A stretch of 64,000 bases of DNA from Elusimicrobiales bacterium (GCA_028713125.1 JAQTOU010000006.1:1-64000); one strand, 5' to 3'; positions 44,239 to 52,090 are shown, counted from the stretch's first letter. Numbers and translations: made by a program. Notes: a model not told the origin generated them from the letters alone.

Positions 44239-44980
44239 CGGTTTTCAGCGCCGCGGAGAGTTTTCGGGAAAGTTCGCCGAGATGCTCGCGCAGGCGGGGC
44301 TGCTTTTTAAGCATCAGCGGCAGCAGGGTTTTGCGGATCCAGTTGCGGGTATAATACTCGTCGTCGTTGGTGTGATCTTTTTTGGACGGCAGGCCATTCG
44401 CCTTAAGATAGGCCTCTATCTCTTTCCTCGAAACCGCCAGCATCGGCCTGATAAGCTGCACTTTCTTCCTGCCGCGGACCAGCTCCCGCTTCGCGGGTAT
44501 GCCCAGCAGGCCCTTCGGCTCCGTGCCGCGCAGTAAATTCAAAATGATCGTCTCGGCGTGGTCGTCGGCATGGTGCGCCGTCGCCACCAGTCCGCACTTT
44601 TTCTTTAAAGCCGTCTCGGAAAGCAGCCCGTACCTGGCATTGCGCGCGGCGTGCTCTATGCTCGTGCCGGACTTTTTCGCCAGCTCCTTGACGTCGGCCG
44701 TAAGGATGAAGGTCTCTATGTCGTAGTCGGCGCCCAGTTTCTTAACGAAAGCCGCGTCCGCGTCGGCCAGTTTGCCCCGCAGTTTGTGGTTGATGTGGCA
44801 GATATAAAGCTTCAGCCTGTGCGAGCGGGCCTGACCGGCGAAGAAATCGAGCATGACCACTGAATCCGGCCCGCCGGAGACGGCCAGAAGTACGGCGTCG
44901 CCGTCCGTGAAAAGCTTCCGGGCCCTGGCGTGCGCCAGAACCTTGTTCCACAAGCTCATCGTAGCAGCCCTTTTGCTCAT
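44231..44980 (-). CDS. tilS: tRNA(Ile)-lysidine synthase
   Basis: A 249-residue N-type ATP pyrophosphatase that makes lysidine at C34 of tRNAIle(CAU), an essential step. The PP-loop is SGGPDS (residues 35-40), followed by CHINHKLRGKLADADAAFVK, and ATAHHADDHAETIILNLLRGT; the end of the catalytic domain is RNWIRKTLLPLM. It is the short form without the C-terminal tRNA-binding domains of E. coli TilS (about 430). On its strand TATAAT lies 6 bases before the ATG, so the mRNA is likely leaderless; MSLW at 44959 is an alternative start. Palindrome copies flank both sides. Confidence 0.92.
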   Translation of the reverse strand: MSKRAATMSLWNKVLAHARARKLFTDGDAVLLAVSGGPDSVVMLDFFAGQARSHRLKLYICHINHKLRGKLADADAAFVKKLGADYDIETFILTADVKELAKKSGTSIEHAARNARYGLLSETALKKKCGLVATAHHADDHAETIILNLLRGTEPKGLLGIPAKRELVRGRKKVQLIRPMLAVSRKEIEAYLKANGLPSKKDHTNDDEYYTRNWIRKTLLPLMLKKQPRLREHLGELSRKLSAALKTDK

Positions 44981-44994
44981 CCCTTGATTATAAT

Positions 44995-45046
44995 AAAAAA
45001 GGGGACAGGCTACTTTTTCCTGAAAAGCAGACTGTCCCCTTTTTTT
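44995..45046. repeat. REP-like GGGGACAGGCT palindrome, copy C
   Basis: Arms AAAAAAGGGGACAGGCTACT (from 44995) and AGCAGACTGTCCCCTTTTTT (to 45046) form a 20+ bp stem with a few mismatches. It sits in the short divergent gap between tilS and phoB, overlapping the space where the -35 of the phoB promoter would be. Confidence 0.82.
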
Positions 45047-45047
45047 G

Positions 45048-45067
45048 TTTTGCTATCATATTCACGT
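45048..45067 (+). promoter_or_regulatory. phoB promoter (leaderless type)
   Basis: TTTTGCTATCAT (45048-45059) gives a -10 TATCAT 8 bases before the phoB ATG, so transcription should start at or next to the start codon. No 11-bp direct repeats like those upstream of the porin are seen here. Confidence 0.6.
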
Positions 45068-45763
45068 ATGGACGAGAAGATACTTATTGTCGAAGACGAG
45101 AAGGACATAGCCAGGCTGCTGGAGTATAACCTTAAAAAAGAGGGCTACCGCACCGTGCTCGCGCACGAGGGGTCGGCGGCTCCACTGCTGGCCGCCAAAG
45201 AGCGGCCCAGGCTGGTGATCCTGGACCTGATGCTGCCGGGCCTCGACGGCCTCGAAGTCTGCCGCCGCATGAAGATGGACGCTAAAACCGCGGGCATCCC
45301 AATAATAATGCTTACCGCCAAGGGCGAGGAATCGGACAAGGTCGTGGGCCTGGAGATGGGCGCCGACGATTATGTGACCAAGCCGTTCAGCGTCAAGGAA
45401 CTTATCTCGCGCGTTAAAGCCGTGCTGCGGCGCTCGGCATTGATCGGCGAGGCCCTGCAGGTTTACCGGGCCGGCGACCTCGAGCTGGACTGCTCGCGGG
45501 TGCTGGCGCTCCTGAAGGGGAAGCCGCTAGATATAACGGCCCGGGAATTCGAACTTCTGAAGGCCCTGATGGCCGCGGGCGGGAAAATGCTGTCCCGCGA
45601 GGACCTGCTGGAGAAAGCCTGGGGCCTTGACGCCTCGCTCGAGGTGGAGACCCGCACCGTGGACGTGCATATAGGCACCTTGCGTAAAAAGCTCAAGGGC
45701 GAGGGAAAGCGCATCGTCACGGTAAAGAATTACGGCTACAGGTTCGAGCCGGAAACGAAATGA
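45068..45763 (+). CDS. phoB: PhoB-type response regulator
   Basis: A 231-residue OmpR/PhoB-family regulator. Receiver domain: acidic pair in IVEDEKD, phosphoacceptor Asp53 in ILDLMLPG, Thr in IIMLTAKG, Lys in YVTKPFS. Winged-helix domain (about 135-230) with LDITAREFELLKALM and RTVDVHIGTLRKKL. ATG 45068 begins the conserved MDEKILIVEDE; upstream in-frame codons run through the palindrome and are not coding. Its kinase partner overlaps it by four bases. The genes that follow include a porin and phosphate transporters with PHO-box-like promoters, supporting a phosphate role. Confidence 0.9.
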   Translation: MDEKILIVEDEKDIARLLEYNLKKEGYRTVLAHEGSAAPLLAAKERPRLVILDLMLPGLDGLEVCRRMKMDAKTAGIPIIMLTAKGEESDKVVGLEMGADDYVTKPFSVKELISRVKAVLRRSALIGEALQVYRAGDLELDCSRVLALLKGKPLDITAREFELLKALMAAGGKMLSREDLLEKAWGLDASLEVETRTVDVHIGTLRKKLKGEGKRIVTVKNYGYRFEPETK

Positions 45764-46974
45764 ACCTTATTTCGAAGCTTAAATTGTTCCTGGGCGGGCA
45801 GTTCGGGGAGATAATAACCGGGTCGAAGCGCTTCGCCGCGGGCGACTTCGATTACCGCATCCCGGCCGGTTCCTCCGGCGAGCTGAGAAAACTTTCCGAG
45901 ACCCTCAACTACATGGCGGGCGAGATAAGCGTGAAAATGCGCGAGGCGGAGCTGCGCCGCCTCGAGCTCGAGGCGGCCTTCAGGGACATGTCCGAAGCGA
46001 TCCTGATCACCGACGGGGCCGGGGTTATAACGCGCATAAATCCGCGCGCGCGCCTGCTCATGGGCGTGAAGGATTTCGACGCGGAGGGCATGAGGCTCTC
46101 CGGGCTGTCCGGCGGGCCGGAGCTGTCCTCCGCCGCCATCAAGGCGCTTACCAGCGGCCTCCCCGTTTATTTCGAGATGGAGCCGGCGTCCTTCCCGGGC
46201 ACGGTCCTGAGCGTAAGCGCCTCACCGATAATCGATAACGGCGTCATCGGCGGCTGCGTGCTCGTGGCCAGGGATATAACCGGCCCGCGCAAGCTTGAGG
46301 CGATGAGGCGGGATTTCGTGGCCAACGTCTCGCATGAGTTGAAAACGCCGCTTACCGCGATCAGGGGCTGCGCCGAAACGCTCCTGGACGGGGCGCTGGA
46401 GGACAAGGAACACGGCCCCGGCTTCGCCCGCAGCATCTGCGAGCAGGCGGTGCGGCTGGACAAGCTGGTCGACGACCTGCTGAAGATCTCGTACGCCGAA
46501 TCCGGGCAGGCCTCTCTAGAAAAGGCTCCCGTCGAACTGAAGGCCCTGGCCGAAGATATCTCCGGCGGGATGTCCGCGATCCTGGGCAAAAAGAAACTTT
46601 CCCTCGCGAACCTGATCCCGGCCGGGCTGAGCGTCAGCGCGGACCGGGATAAGCTTTCCCAGGTGCTCATCAATTTGCTGGACAATGCCGCAAAGTACGA
46701 CCGCGAAGGCGGCAGGATAGAAATTTCAGCCGCGCCGCAGGAGGCCTTCGTTAAAGTCTCCGTCAGGGATACGGGGCCGGGGATACCGGCGGAGCATTTG
46801 CCCAGGATCTTCGAGCGCTTCTACCGCGTGGACAAAGCCAGGTCCCGCGAGCTCGGAGGCACCGGCCTCGGCCTTTCCATCGTCAAGCATCTTGTTGAGC
46901 TGCACGGTGGCGCCGTAGGCGTAGAAAGCGCCGAAGGCCGCGGTTCCGCCTTCTGGTTCACTCTGCCCAGATAA
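45760..46974 (+). CDS. phoR: PhoR-like sensor histidine kinase without membrane segments
   Basis: A 404-residue kinase: HAMP-like helix (about residues 20-60; RFAAGDFDYRIPAGSSGELR), PAS domain (about 70-175), HisKA with His192 in VANVSHELKTPLTAIRG, and HATPase with NLLDNAAKYD, DTGPGIP and GTGLGLSI. Domain order matches PhoR, but the N-terminal membrane helices are missing; the start overlaps the phoB stop, so there is no room for a longer form. It should be soluble or recruited by a partner, and sensing would then need another protein (PhoU-like or transporter). Confidence 0.87.
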   Translation: MNLISKLKLFLGGQFGEIITGSKRFAAGDFDYRIPAGSSGELRKLSETLNYMAGEISVKMREAELRRLELEAAFRDMSEAILITDGAGVITRINPRARLLMGVKDFDAEGMRLSGLSGGPELSSAAIKALTSGLPVYFEMEPASFPGTVLSVSASPIIDNGVIGGCVLVARDITGPRKLEAMRRDFVANVSHELKTPLTAIRGCAETLLDGALEDKEHGPGFARSICEQAVRLDKLVDDLLKISYAESGQASLEKAPVELKALAEDISGGMSAILGKKKLSLANLIPAGLSVSADRDKLSQVLINLLDNAAKYDREGGRIEISAAPQEAFVKVSVRDTGPGIPAEHLPRIFERFYRVDKARSRELGGTGLGLSIVKHLVELHGGAVGVESAEGRGSAFWFTLPR

Positions 46975-47107
46975 AAGCCGGCCCGGCCATATATAGGTCC
47001 AAAGACTTATTCGGCGTAGGCCTTAAGCCTCTCTCCCTTTTTCCTTAAACTTGTAAAATATAACGGGCAGAAAGCGGCGTCCTGGCCGCCTGCGCCTCTC
47101 TGAAGAT

Positions 47108-48079
47108 ATGAGAACACGAAGTCAGGCACGCGCTACTGTGAAACTTAAAACCATTTTCGCCGCCGTCCTGTTTTCCTCCGGGCTGCTCGCCTTTGCCCCG
47201 GGCTCCGACCTTTTCGCGGCCGGCGCGCTCGACTCTCTTTCTACCCTCGTTTCGCCTATCCCCGCTCCAGTTCCTATTCCCGGCCCCCCGGCTCCTTTTC
47301 CCGGTCCCCTAAAGCCTTCCCCGGCCCTGCAGGCATATTTTGTCAACGTCGGCCAGGGCGACGCCGAATATATAGTGCTGCCCAACGGCAAGAACGTCCT
47401 TATCGACGGCGGGCCCAATCCTACCGCCCCGCTTATCCAGTTCCTCTCCCAGAACGGCGTCACTAAGCTGGATTATGTGGTGCTGACCCATCCCCACCTG
47501 GACCATTATGCCGGGCTGGATTACGTTTTTACACACCTGAAGGTCGGAACTTTTTACGATACCCGCGAGGACAATACCGGCGCGGCCGGCGCGAAGACCC
47601 TGCGCGATAAAATAAGCGCCATGGGGATCAGGACCGTTTACCCGGCGGCCGGGGACACCCTGGACTGGGATCCCGGCGAGGTGCAGGTGAACGTCCTTAA
47701 CGCCTGCGCGACTCCGGGCGGCAGCAATTCAGGCCCCGTGCTCAATAACTGCTCCATAGTGTTCAAGGTAACCTACCAGGACACTTCCATGCTCTATACC
47801 GGCGACATCCAGGCGGACCAGGAGGCCAATTTGGTGGCCAAATACGGCGGCCAGCTGCAGTCGCTGGTCCTTAAAGTGTGCCACCACGGCAGCAATACTT
47901 CCTCCAGCCCGGCTTTCCTTAATATGGTGAAGCCCAAATACGCGTATATCGGGGTCGGCAAGGACAATATCTTCGCCTTCCCTTCCCCGGTGACCTTAGC
48001 CAATCTGCAGGCGGTCGGCGCCACTGTGTACCGGACGGACCTTGACGGCACGCAGCAGTTCAATATAGGCGGGCGCTAG
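47108..48079 (+). CDS. Secreted ComEC-like metallo-beta-lactamase-fold hydrolase
   Basis: A 323-residue exported protein: signal peptide (about 1-38), Pro-rich linker (PIPAPVPIPGPPAPFPG), then an MBL domain similar to the C-terminal domain of ComEC/Rec2. AYFVNVGQGDAEYIVLPNGK, the metal motif THPHLDHYAG (residues 127-136), GDIQADQE and VCHHGSNTSSS are present. It may be a secreted nuclease or phosphodiesterase, which would suit phosphate scavenging; this is inference from the neighbours. No PHO-box-like repeat is evident upstream. Confidence 0.82.
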   Translation: MRTRSQARATVKLKTIFAAVLFSSGLLAFAPGSDLFAAGALDSLSTLVSPIPAPVPIPGPPAPFPGPLKPSPALQAYFVNVGQGDAEYIVLPNGKNVLIDGGPNPTAPLIQFLSQNGVTKLDYVVLTHPHLDHYAGLDYVFTHLKVGTFYDTREDNTGAAGAKTLRDKISAMGIRTVYPAAGDTLDWDPGEVQVNVLNACATPGGSNSGPVLNNCSIVFKVTYQDTSMLYTGDIQADQEANLVAKYGGQLQSLVLKVCHHGSNTSSSPAFLNMVKPKYAYIGVGKDNIFAFPSPVTLANLQAVGATVYRTDLDGTQQFNIGGR

Positions 48080-48103
48080 CTTTACAGCGGCCGCGCTTTT
48101 TGC

Positions 48104-48300
48104 TACAATAGTTGTACAGCAATGTCAGTCTGCAGAGTAGTTTCCGTATCTTACAAGCTGCGCTGGTATCCTTAAACACCTAAGACTACCTCCGGCAGTG
48201 ATGTCCTTCCCAGATTACAGTCGGAAGGCGCGTTAAGTTCACCCACCTAATAACGGAACTTAGCACAAAGTATCGGGAATATAACAGAAAATTATATTTC
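48104..48300 (+). ncRNA. Candidate structured RNA (6S-like or riboswitch) in a 235-bp gap
   Basis: TTTTTGCTACAAT gives a strong -10 at 48104-48109, about 200 bases before the next gene, whose own AGGAGG-like GGAGG lies at 48301. The span holds possible stems: CTTAA/TTAAG, CCTTCC/GGAAGG (48205-48226 region) and TTCC/GGAA near the ends, plus TTCACCCACC. Length and rod-like pairing would suit 6S RNA, but I cannot match a consensus; a cis-regulatory leader of 48315 is the alternative. No open reading frame explains this stretch. Confidence 0.35.
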
Positions 48301-48314
48301 GGAGGCTTCGTGTC

Positions 48315-48914
48315 ATGAAAAAGTTCGTTAAACTGGTTTCCTTTATCTCATTGGTTTTCCTGTCCGGCTCCGCTTTCGCGAAGACGGGCCCCGTCAATTA
48401 CGCGTTCGCGCAGCTGCCCCAGGCCTCGGCCGCCGGCAAGCTCCCGGTCCCAGTGGTCCCGGCGCCCTCGATCACGATGGTCACCCCCGGAGGCGTCGGC
48501 CTGGTGGACATTACCCGAAACTGCCTGAAAGACGGCGAGGTCGTTTCCGCTTATCCGGCGATATACAATAAGATCCACAGCGAAGAGAATTCCCGCATTC
48601 TCAACGTGTTCCGCATCATCGATTCCAGGGGCGTGGAGCGCAGGCTGGAAGTCTATTTCACCGGCGGCGACTGGATGAAGTACGGCCTGGTCTACTTCGT
48701 GACGACGGCCGGACAGAACGGCGGCCAGGTCAGCGCGTATTTCATGAACGACCTGTCCACCCCCGACCGCGAGGAGGGCGCCGTGGCCCCCAATATAGAC
48801 CCTTTCGACCACGCGAAGCTCGTCTCCTATATCTCCTCCGATTTCCTGGACGTGAACGGGAACGTGAAAGCCGCTTTCGGCAGCTCGGCCGTGGCGTCCG
48901 TTTCGGTTTACTAG
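48315..48914 (+). CDS. Small secreted protein of unknown function
   Basis: A 199-residue exported protein with signal peptide about residues 1-22 (FVKLVSFISLVFLSGSAFA). The mature part is beta-rich without cysteines; notable stretches are TMVTPGGVGLVDITRN, RIIDSRGVERRLEVYFTGG and DWMKYGLVYFVTTAGQNGG. I do not recognise a family. A GGAGG site precedes the ATG, and a long possibly structured leader lies upstream. A terminator follows at 48941. Confidence 0.7.
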   Translation: MKKFVKLVSFISLVFLSGSAFAKTGPVNYAFAQLPQASAAGKLPVPVVPAPSITMVTPGGVGLVDITRNCLKDGEVVSAYPAIYNKIHSEENSRILNVFRIIDSRGVERRLEVYFTGGDWMKYGLVYFVTTAGQNGGQVSAYFMNDLSTPDREEGAVAPNIDPFDHAKLVSYISSDFLDVNGNVKAAFGSSAVASVSVY

Positions 48915-48940
48915 GCTCTAACGAAGTTCTTTTAAGGCCT

Positions 48941-48968
48941 GAGGCCGCCGAAAGGCGGCCTCTGTTCT
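48941..48968 (+). terminator. Rho-independent terminator
   Basis: Stem GAGGCCGCC / GGCGGCCTC (48941-48962) with a GAAA loop, then TGTTCTTT. Confidence 0.88.
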
Positions 48969-48977
48969 TTATTTCCC

Positions 48978-49031
48978 TTTACCCACAATTTACACCGGCT
49001 TCACCGGGCCTTTAACCGGTTTTTCTAAACT
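48978..49031 (+). promoter_or_regulatory. PHO-box-like promoter of the porin gene
   Basis: Four 6-mers lie at exact 11-bp steps: TTTACC 48978, TTTACA 48989, TTCACC 49000, TTTAAC 49011. The -10 TAAACT is at 49026-49031, 15 bp after the last repeat start, and the porin ATG follows at 49038 (leaderless). The array shares its phase and the sequence GTTTTTCTAAACTATA with the promoter at 50313. PhoB-family proteins bind direct repeats with 11-bp period; PhoB is encoded 4 kb upstream. Confidence 0.8.
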
Positions 49032-49037
49032 ATAGTC

Positions 49038-50285
49038 ATGAAACTTAAGAAAAACCTGTTAGCGCTTCTGTTCCTCGCGGCGGCCCTGCCCGCCAGCGCC
49101 GGAGAACTGGATATCCTGCTCGACCGGCTAGTAGCGAAAAACGTTCTTGCGCCCGTTGAAGCGCAGGAAATAAAGGCCGGAGCCGGCCCCGCGGCCGCAA
49201 TGCCGGCCTGGGCCCAGACCCTTAAGTTCCGCGGCGACATGCGCCTGCGCTACCAGTACACCGACAATGAAAACAAGGCTTTGACTCAGCACCGGGCGCG
49301 CTACCGGCTCCGCTTTGGCGCTGACGCGAAGGCGAACGAGCGGGTTTCCGCAAGCTTCGGCTTCGCCAGCGGCTCCAGCGCCGATCCCCGCTCGACCAAC
49401 CAGACTTTCACCGATAATTTCGGAAAGAAAAATCTTTATATAGATTATGCTTTCGTCGAATATAAAGCTTCCGAGAAGCTGTCCCTGAACGGCGGCCGTA
49501 TAAAAAACCCGCTCTGGCTTACTAATGACATGCTCTGGGACACGGATATAAACATGGAGGGCGTCGGCGCCAGGTTTAATGCCGCGCTAAGTCATAGTTG
49601 CCAGTTCTTCGCGAACGCCGGCTACATGGTTCTGAACGAGCTGGCCAATTCCTCTCATGACCCCGGCCTGCTGTTTCTCCAGCCCGGCCTTAGCTGGCAT
49701 GATACGGAGGGCGTCTATGATCTGAAAGCCGGGGCCGCCGTTTACGGCTTCAACCACCAGAAGCGCTCCTCGCCGCTGAATTACCGGCCGTCGCTCGCTG
49801 ACGGCTACCAGCAGGTGAATACGCTCGCGGGGGGGAAATACAAATACAGCTATAACGCCTTTAGCCCCGAGGTGGAGCTGAACGCCAATATACTGAAGCC
49901 CCTGCCGGTGCCGCTCCTGGGCGCCTTCGGCTGGAAGCTTTCTTATATCGGGTTTTTCGGGAATTATGTTCAGGCCATGGATCACGGCGGCGACAATAAG
50001 GGCGGGATAGGCGGGGTAAAGCTCGGACAGCGCAAAGTTGAGGGCGCCGGCCAGTGGCAGCTGCGCTATTCGGCGCGCAGGCTCGGGAAAGACGCCTGGC
50101 TTGAAACTTATCCGGATTCGGACTTCTACGGCGGCTCTGCCGGGGTGAAAGGGCAGGAAGCCCTTCTGGCCCTCGGCCTTATGAAGGATTTCGTCCTGGA
50201 CCTGGATTATTATTCTGCCAGGCCGACGAGCGGGAGCCTGAAACGCGAGCGCGTTTTCCAGGCCGATCTGAATGTCAGGTTCTAG
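49038..50285 (+). CDS. Outer-membrane porin (putative phosphate-starvation porin)
   Basis: A 415-residue outer-membrane beta-barrel protein. Signal peptide about 1-21 (LPASA-G), a short helical/coiled start (LDILLDRLVAKNVLAPVEAQ, as in many Bacteroidota/delta-type porins), then alternating amphipathic strands such as LKFRGDMRLRYQYTDN, ARYRLRFGADAKAN and QLRYSARRLG. The chain ends VFQADLNVRF, with the terminal Phe needed for barrel insertion. The PHO-box-like promoter suggests that it admits phosphate or phosphorylated solutes; the pore's specificity is not visible in the sequence. Confidence 0.82.
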   Translation: MKLKKNLLALLFLAAALPASAGELDILLDRLVAKNVLAPVEAQEIKAGAGPAAAMPAWAQTLKFRGDMRLRYQYTDNENKALTQHRARYRLRFGADAKANERVSASFGFASGSSADPRSTNQTFTDNFGKKNLYIDYAFVEYKASEKLSLNGGRIKNPLWLTNDMLWDTDINMEGVGARFNAALSHSCQFFANAGYMVLNELANSSHDPGLLFLQPGLSWHDTEGVYDLKAGAAVYGFNHQKRSSPLNYRPSLADGYQQVNTLAGGKYKYSYNAFSPEVELNANILKPLPVPLLGAFGWKLSYIGFFGNYVQAMDHGGDNKGGIGGVKLGQRKVEGAGQWQLRYSARRLGKDAWLETYPDSDFYGGSAGVKGQEALLALGLMKDFVLDLDYYSARPTSGSLKRERVFQADLNVRF

Positions 50286-50312
50286 ACGCGGAAAAATACC
50301 GGCCCTGGGATG

Positions 50313-50366
50313 TTTACATACATTTTACAAGGGCTTTAAGCCGCCTTTATAGTGTTTTTCTAAACT
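50313..50366 (+). promoter_or_regulatory. PHO-box-like promoter of the first DUF47-PiT operon
   Basis: Repeats TTTACA 50313, TTTACA 50324, TTTAAG 50335, TTTATA 50346 have exact 11-bp period; the -10 TAAACT is at 50361-50366, again 15 bp after the last repeat start. Transcription should begin near 50373, giving a leader of about 30 bases with AAGGAG before the ATG at 50403. Confidence 0.8.
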
Positions 50367-50402
50367 ATAAGCGTGGTCAGAGATAAAAGCCAAGGAGAAA
50401 AT

Positions 50403-51029
50403 ATGCCTATTAACTTTATGCCGAAGGAAGTGAAGTTTTTCGACTACCTAAACCTGCAGGCCGAGAACCTCGTTAAGGCCTCCGGTTATTTTAAATCCAT
50501 CCTGAAGAACGGCGTGCTGGACGAAGCCGCGGCCAAGAAGATCCACGACTTCGAGCACGAGGGCGACACGCTTTCGCACGAGATCACCGACATGCTCAAC
50601 CGGACCTTCATCACCCCCATCGACCGCGAGGATATCTACGCGCTGGCCAACCAGCTCGACGACGTACTGGACATGCTCAACGCGATGGCCGGCCGCATGC
50701 GGCTCTACAAGCTGGACCCGGGCAACGAGTATTTCTCGCAGTTCATAGACCTTATAGACCAGTCATCCGTGGCTCTTTCCAACGCCGTAAAGCATATGCA
50801 CGACACCAAGCGCACCCGCCGCGTGCTGGACCACTGCATAGAGATCAACCGGCTGGAGAACATGGGCGACCAGGTGCGCGAGAAAGCCATCGGCAACCTG
50901 TTCGAGACGGAGAAGGACCCTATCATGGTCATAAAGTGGAAGGAGATGTACGAAGTGGCGGAATCCACTCTCGATAAATGCGAGCACGTGGCCAAAGTCA
51001 TAGAAGCCATCCTGGTGAAGCATGGATAA
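50403..51029 (+). CDS. PhoU-like DUF47 protein, copy 1
   Basis: A 208-residue helical protein of the DUF47/PhoU-like family that accompanies PiT phosphate transporters and modulates them. Conserved text: FFDYLNLQAENLVKAS, KIHDFEHEGDTLSHEITD (metal-binding EHEGD motif), TFITPIDREDIYALANQLDD and ENMGDQVREKAI. ATG 50403 follows AAGGAG; the in-frame GTG at 50373 is probably the transcript start. It differs from copy 2 (52163) at four residues only. It overlaps the transporter gene by eight bases. Confidence 0.92.
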   Translation: MPINFMPKEVKFFDYLNLQAENLVKASGYFKSILKNGVLDEAAAKKIHDFEHEGDTLSHEITDMLNRTFITPIDREDIYALANQLDDVLDMLNAMAGRMRLYKLDPGNEYFSQFIDLIDQSSVALSNAVKHMHDTKRTRRVLDHCIEINRLENMGDQVREKAIGNLFETEKDPIMVIKWKEMYEVAESTLDKCEHVAKVIEAILVKHG

Positions 51030-52020
51030 CACACTGATCGCCATAATCTTCCTGGTGGGGCTGGCGCTGTTCTTCGACTTCCTGAACGGCTTCCACGATG
51101 CCGCCAACTCCATAGCCACCATCGTCGCTACCCGCGTGCTTTCGCCGCGGTACGCGGTGATGTGGGCGGCTTTCTTCAACTTCATCGCCTTCGCCTTCTT
51201 CGGCCTGCACGTGGCCGGGACCATCGGCAAGGGCATCGTCGACATCGCCCAGGTGGACAGTTATGTCATCTTCGGCACTTTGATCGGCGCCTGCTCCTGG
51301 AACCTCGTAACCTGGTATTTCGGGATTCCGTCGAGTTCCTCGCACGCCCTGGTGGGCGGGCTTATCGGTTCGGCGCTGGTAAAGTCCGGGCCGACCGCGC
51401 TGGTGATGAAAGGCATAATAAAGACGCTGGTCTTTATCGTGGTCTCTCCTGTCGTGGGCATGCTCCTGGGGCTTATCCTGGGGGTTATAGTCTATAACCT
51501 CGCTTCGCGCTCTACGCCTTCGAAGGTGGACAATCTGTTCCGCAAGGGGCAGTTGTTGAGCGCCGCGGCCTACAGCCTGGGCCACGGCGGCAATGACGCG
51601 CAGAAGACCATGGGTATAATCGCTGGCCTGCTGTTCAGCGCCGGCTACCTGGGCACGGAATTCCACGTTCCGTTGTGGATAGTGCTCTCCTGCCACGGCG
51701 CGATAGCCCTGGGCACGATGTCGGGCGGCTGGCGCATAGTGAAGACCATGGGCAACAAGCTTTCGAAGCTGCGCCCCGTGGACGGCTTCTGCGCCGAGCT
51801 CGGCGCCTCGATCGTCCTGTTCGGCGCTTCGGCCATCGGCGTGCCGATAAGCACCACGCATACCATAACCGGCGCGATAGTCGGCGTCGGCTCACTGAAG
51901 GGCGTTCGCGCCGTGAAGTGGGGCGTGGCGGGCAATATAGTCTGGGCCTGGATAATCACCATCCCGGCCGCAGCCCTGATCTCCGCCGCCTGCTACAAAC
52001 TGGCAATAGCGGTTTTCTAG
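51022..52020 (+). CDS. pit: PiT-family inorganic phosphate transporter, copy 1
   Basis: A 332-residue inner-membrane PiT transporter (low-affinity phosphate or metal-phosphate symport). The two PD001131-type signatures are visible: FDFLNGFHDAANSIATIVATRVLSPR near the start (split here as GFHDAANSIATIVATR) and GHGGNDAQKTMGII in the middle, with VPISTTHTITGAIVGVG near the end. About nine membrane segments are expected. It overlaps DUF47 copy 1 by eight bases. The neighbouring copy 2 protein is nearly the same, with clustered differences around residues 85-135. Confidence 0.94.
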   Translation: MDNTLIAIIFLVGLALFFDFLNGFHDAANSIATIVATRVLSPRYAVMWAAFFNFIAFAFFGLHVAGTIGKGIVDIAQVDSYVIFGTLIGACSWNLVTWYFGIPSSSSHALVGGLIGSALVKSGPTALVMKGIIKTLVFIVVSPVVGMLLGLILGVIVYNLASRSTPSKVDNLFRKGQLLSAAAYSLGHGGNDAQKTMGIIAGLLFSAGYLGTEFHVPLWIVLSCHGAIALGTMSGGWRIVKTMGNKLSKLRPVDGFCAELGASIVLFGASAIGVPISTTHTITGAIVGVGSLKGVRAVKWGVAGNIVWAWIITIPAAALISAACYKLAIAVF

Positions 52021-52049
52021 CGCGATCGGGCCTTCAAACGGCCTTTGGA

Positions 52050-52090
52050 CCCCCGGAAGGAGCGAGCCTCCTTCCGGGGGTAATTTTTTT
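52050..52090 (+). terminator. Rho-independent terminator after pit copy 1
   Basis: Perfect 13-bp stem CCCCCGGAAGGAG (52050-52062) / CTCCTTCCGGGGG (52068-52080), five-base loop, then TAATTTTTTT. It separates the two DUF47-PiT operons. Confidence 0.95.

Noticed and set aside
48205-48226. SRP (4.5S) RNA suggested by CGGAAGG in a hairpin
   Set aside because: The surrounding conserved SRP loop (CAGG...GGAAGGnAGCA) is not present and the hairpin loop is wrong.
50373-50402. GTG at 50373 as the DUF47 start
   Set aside because: It coincides with the predicted transcription start, adds residues absent from copy 2, and the ATG at 50403 has AAGGAG.
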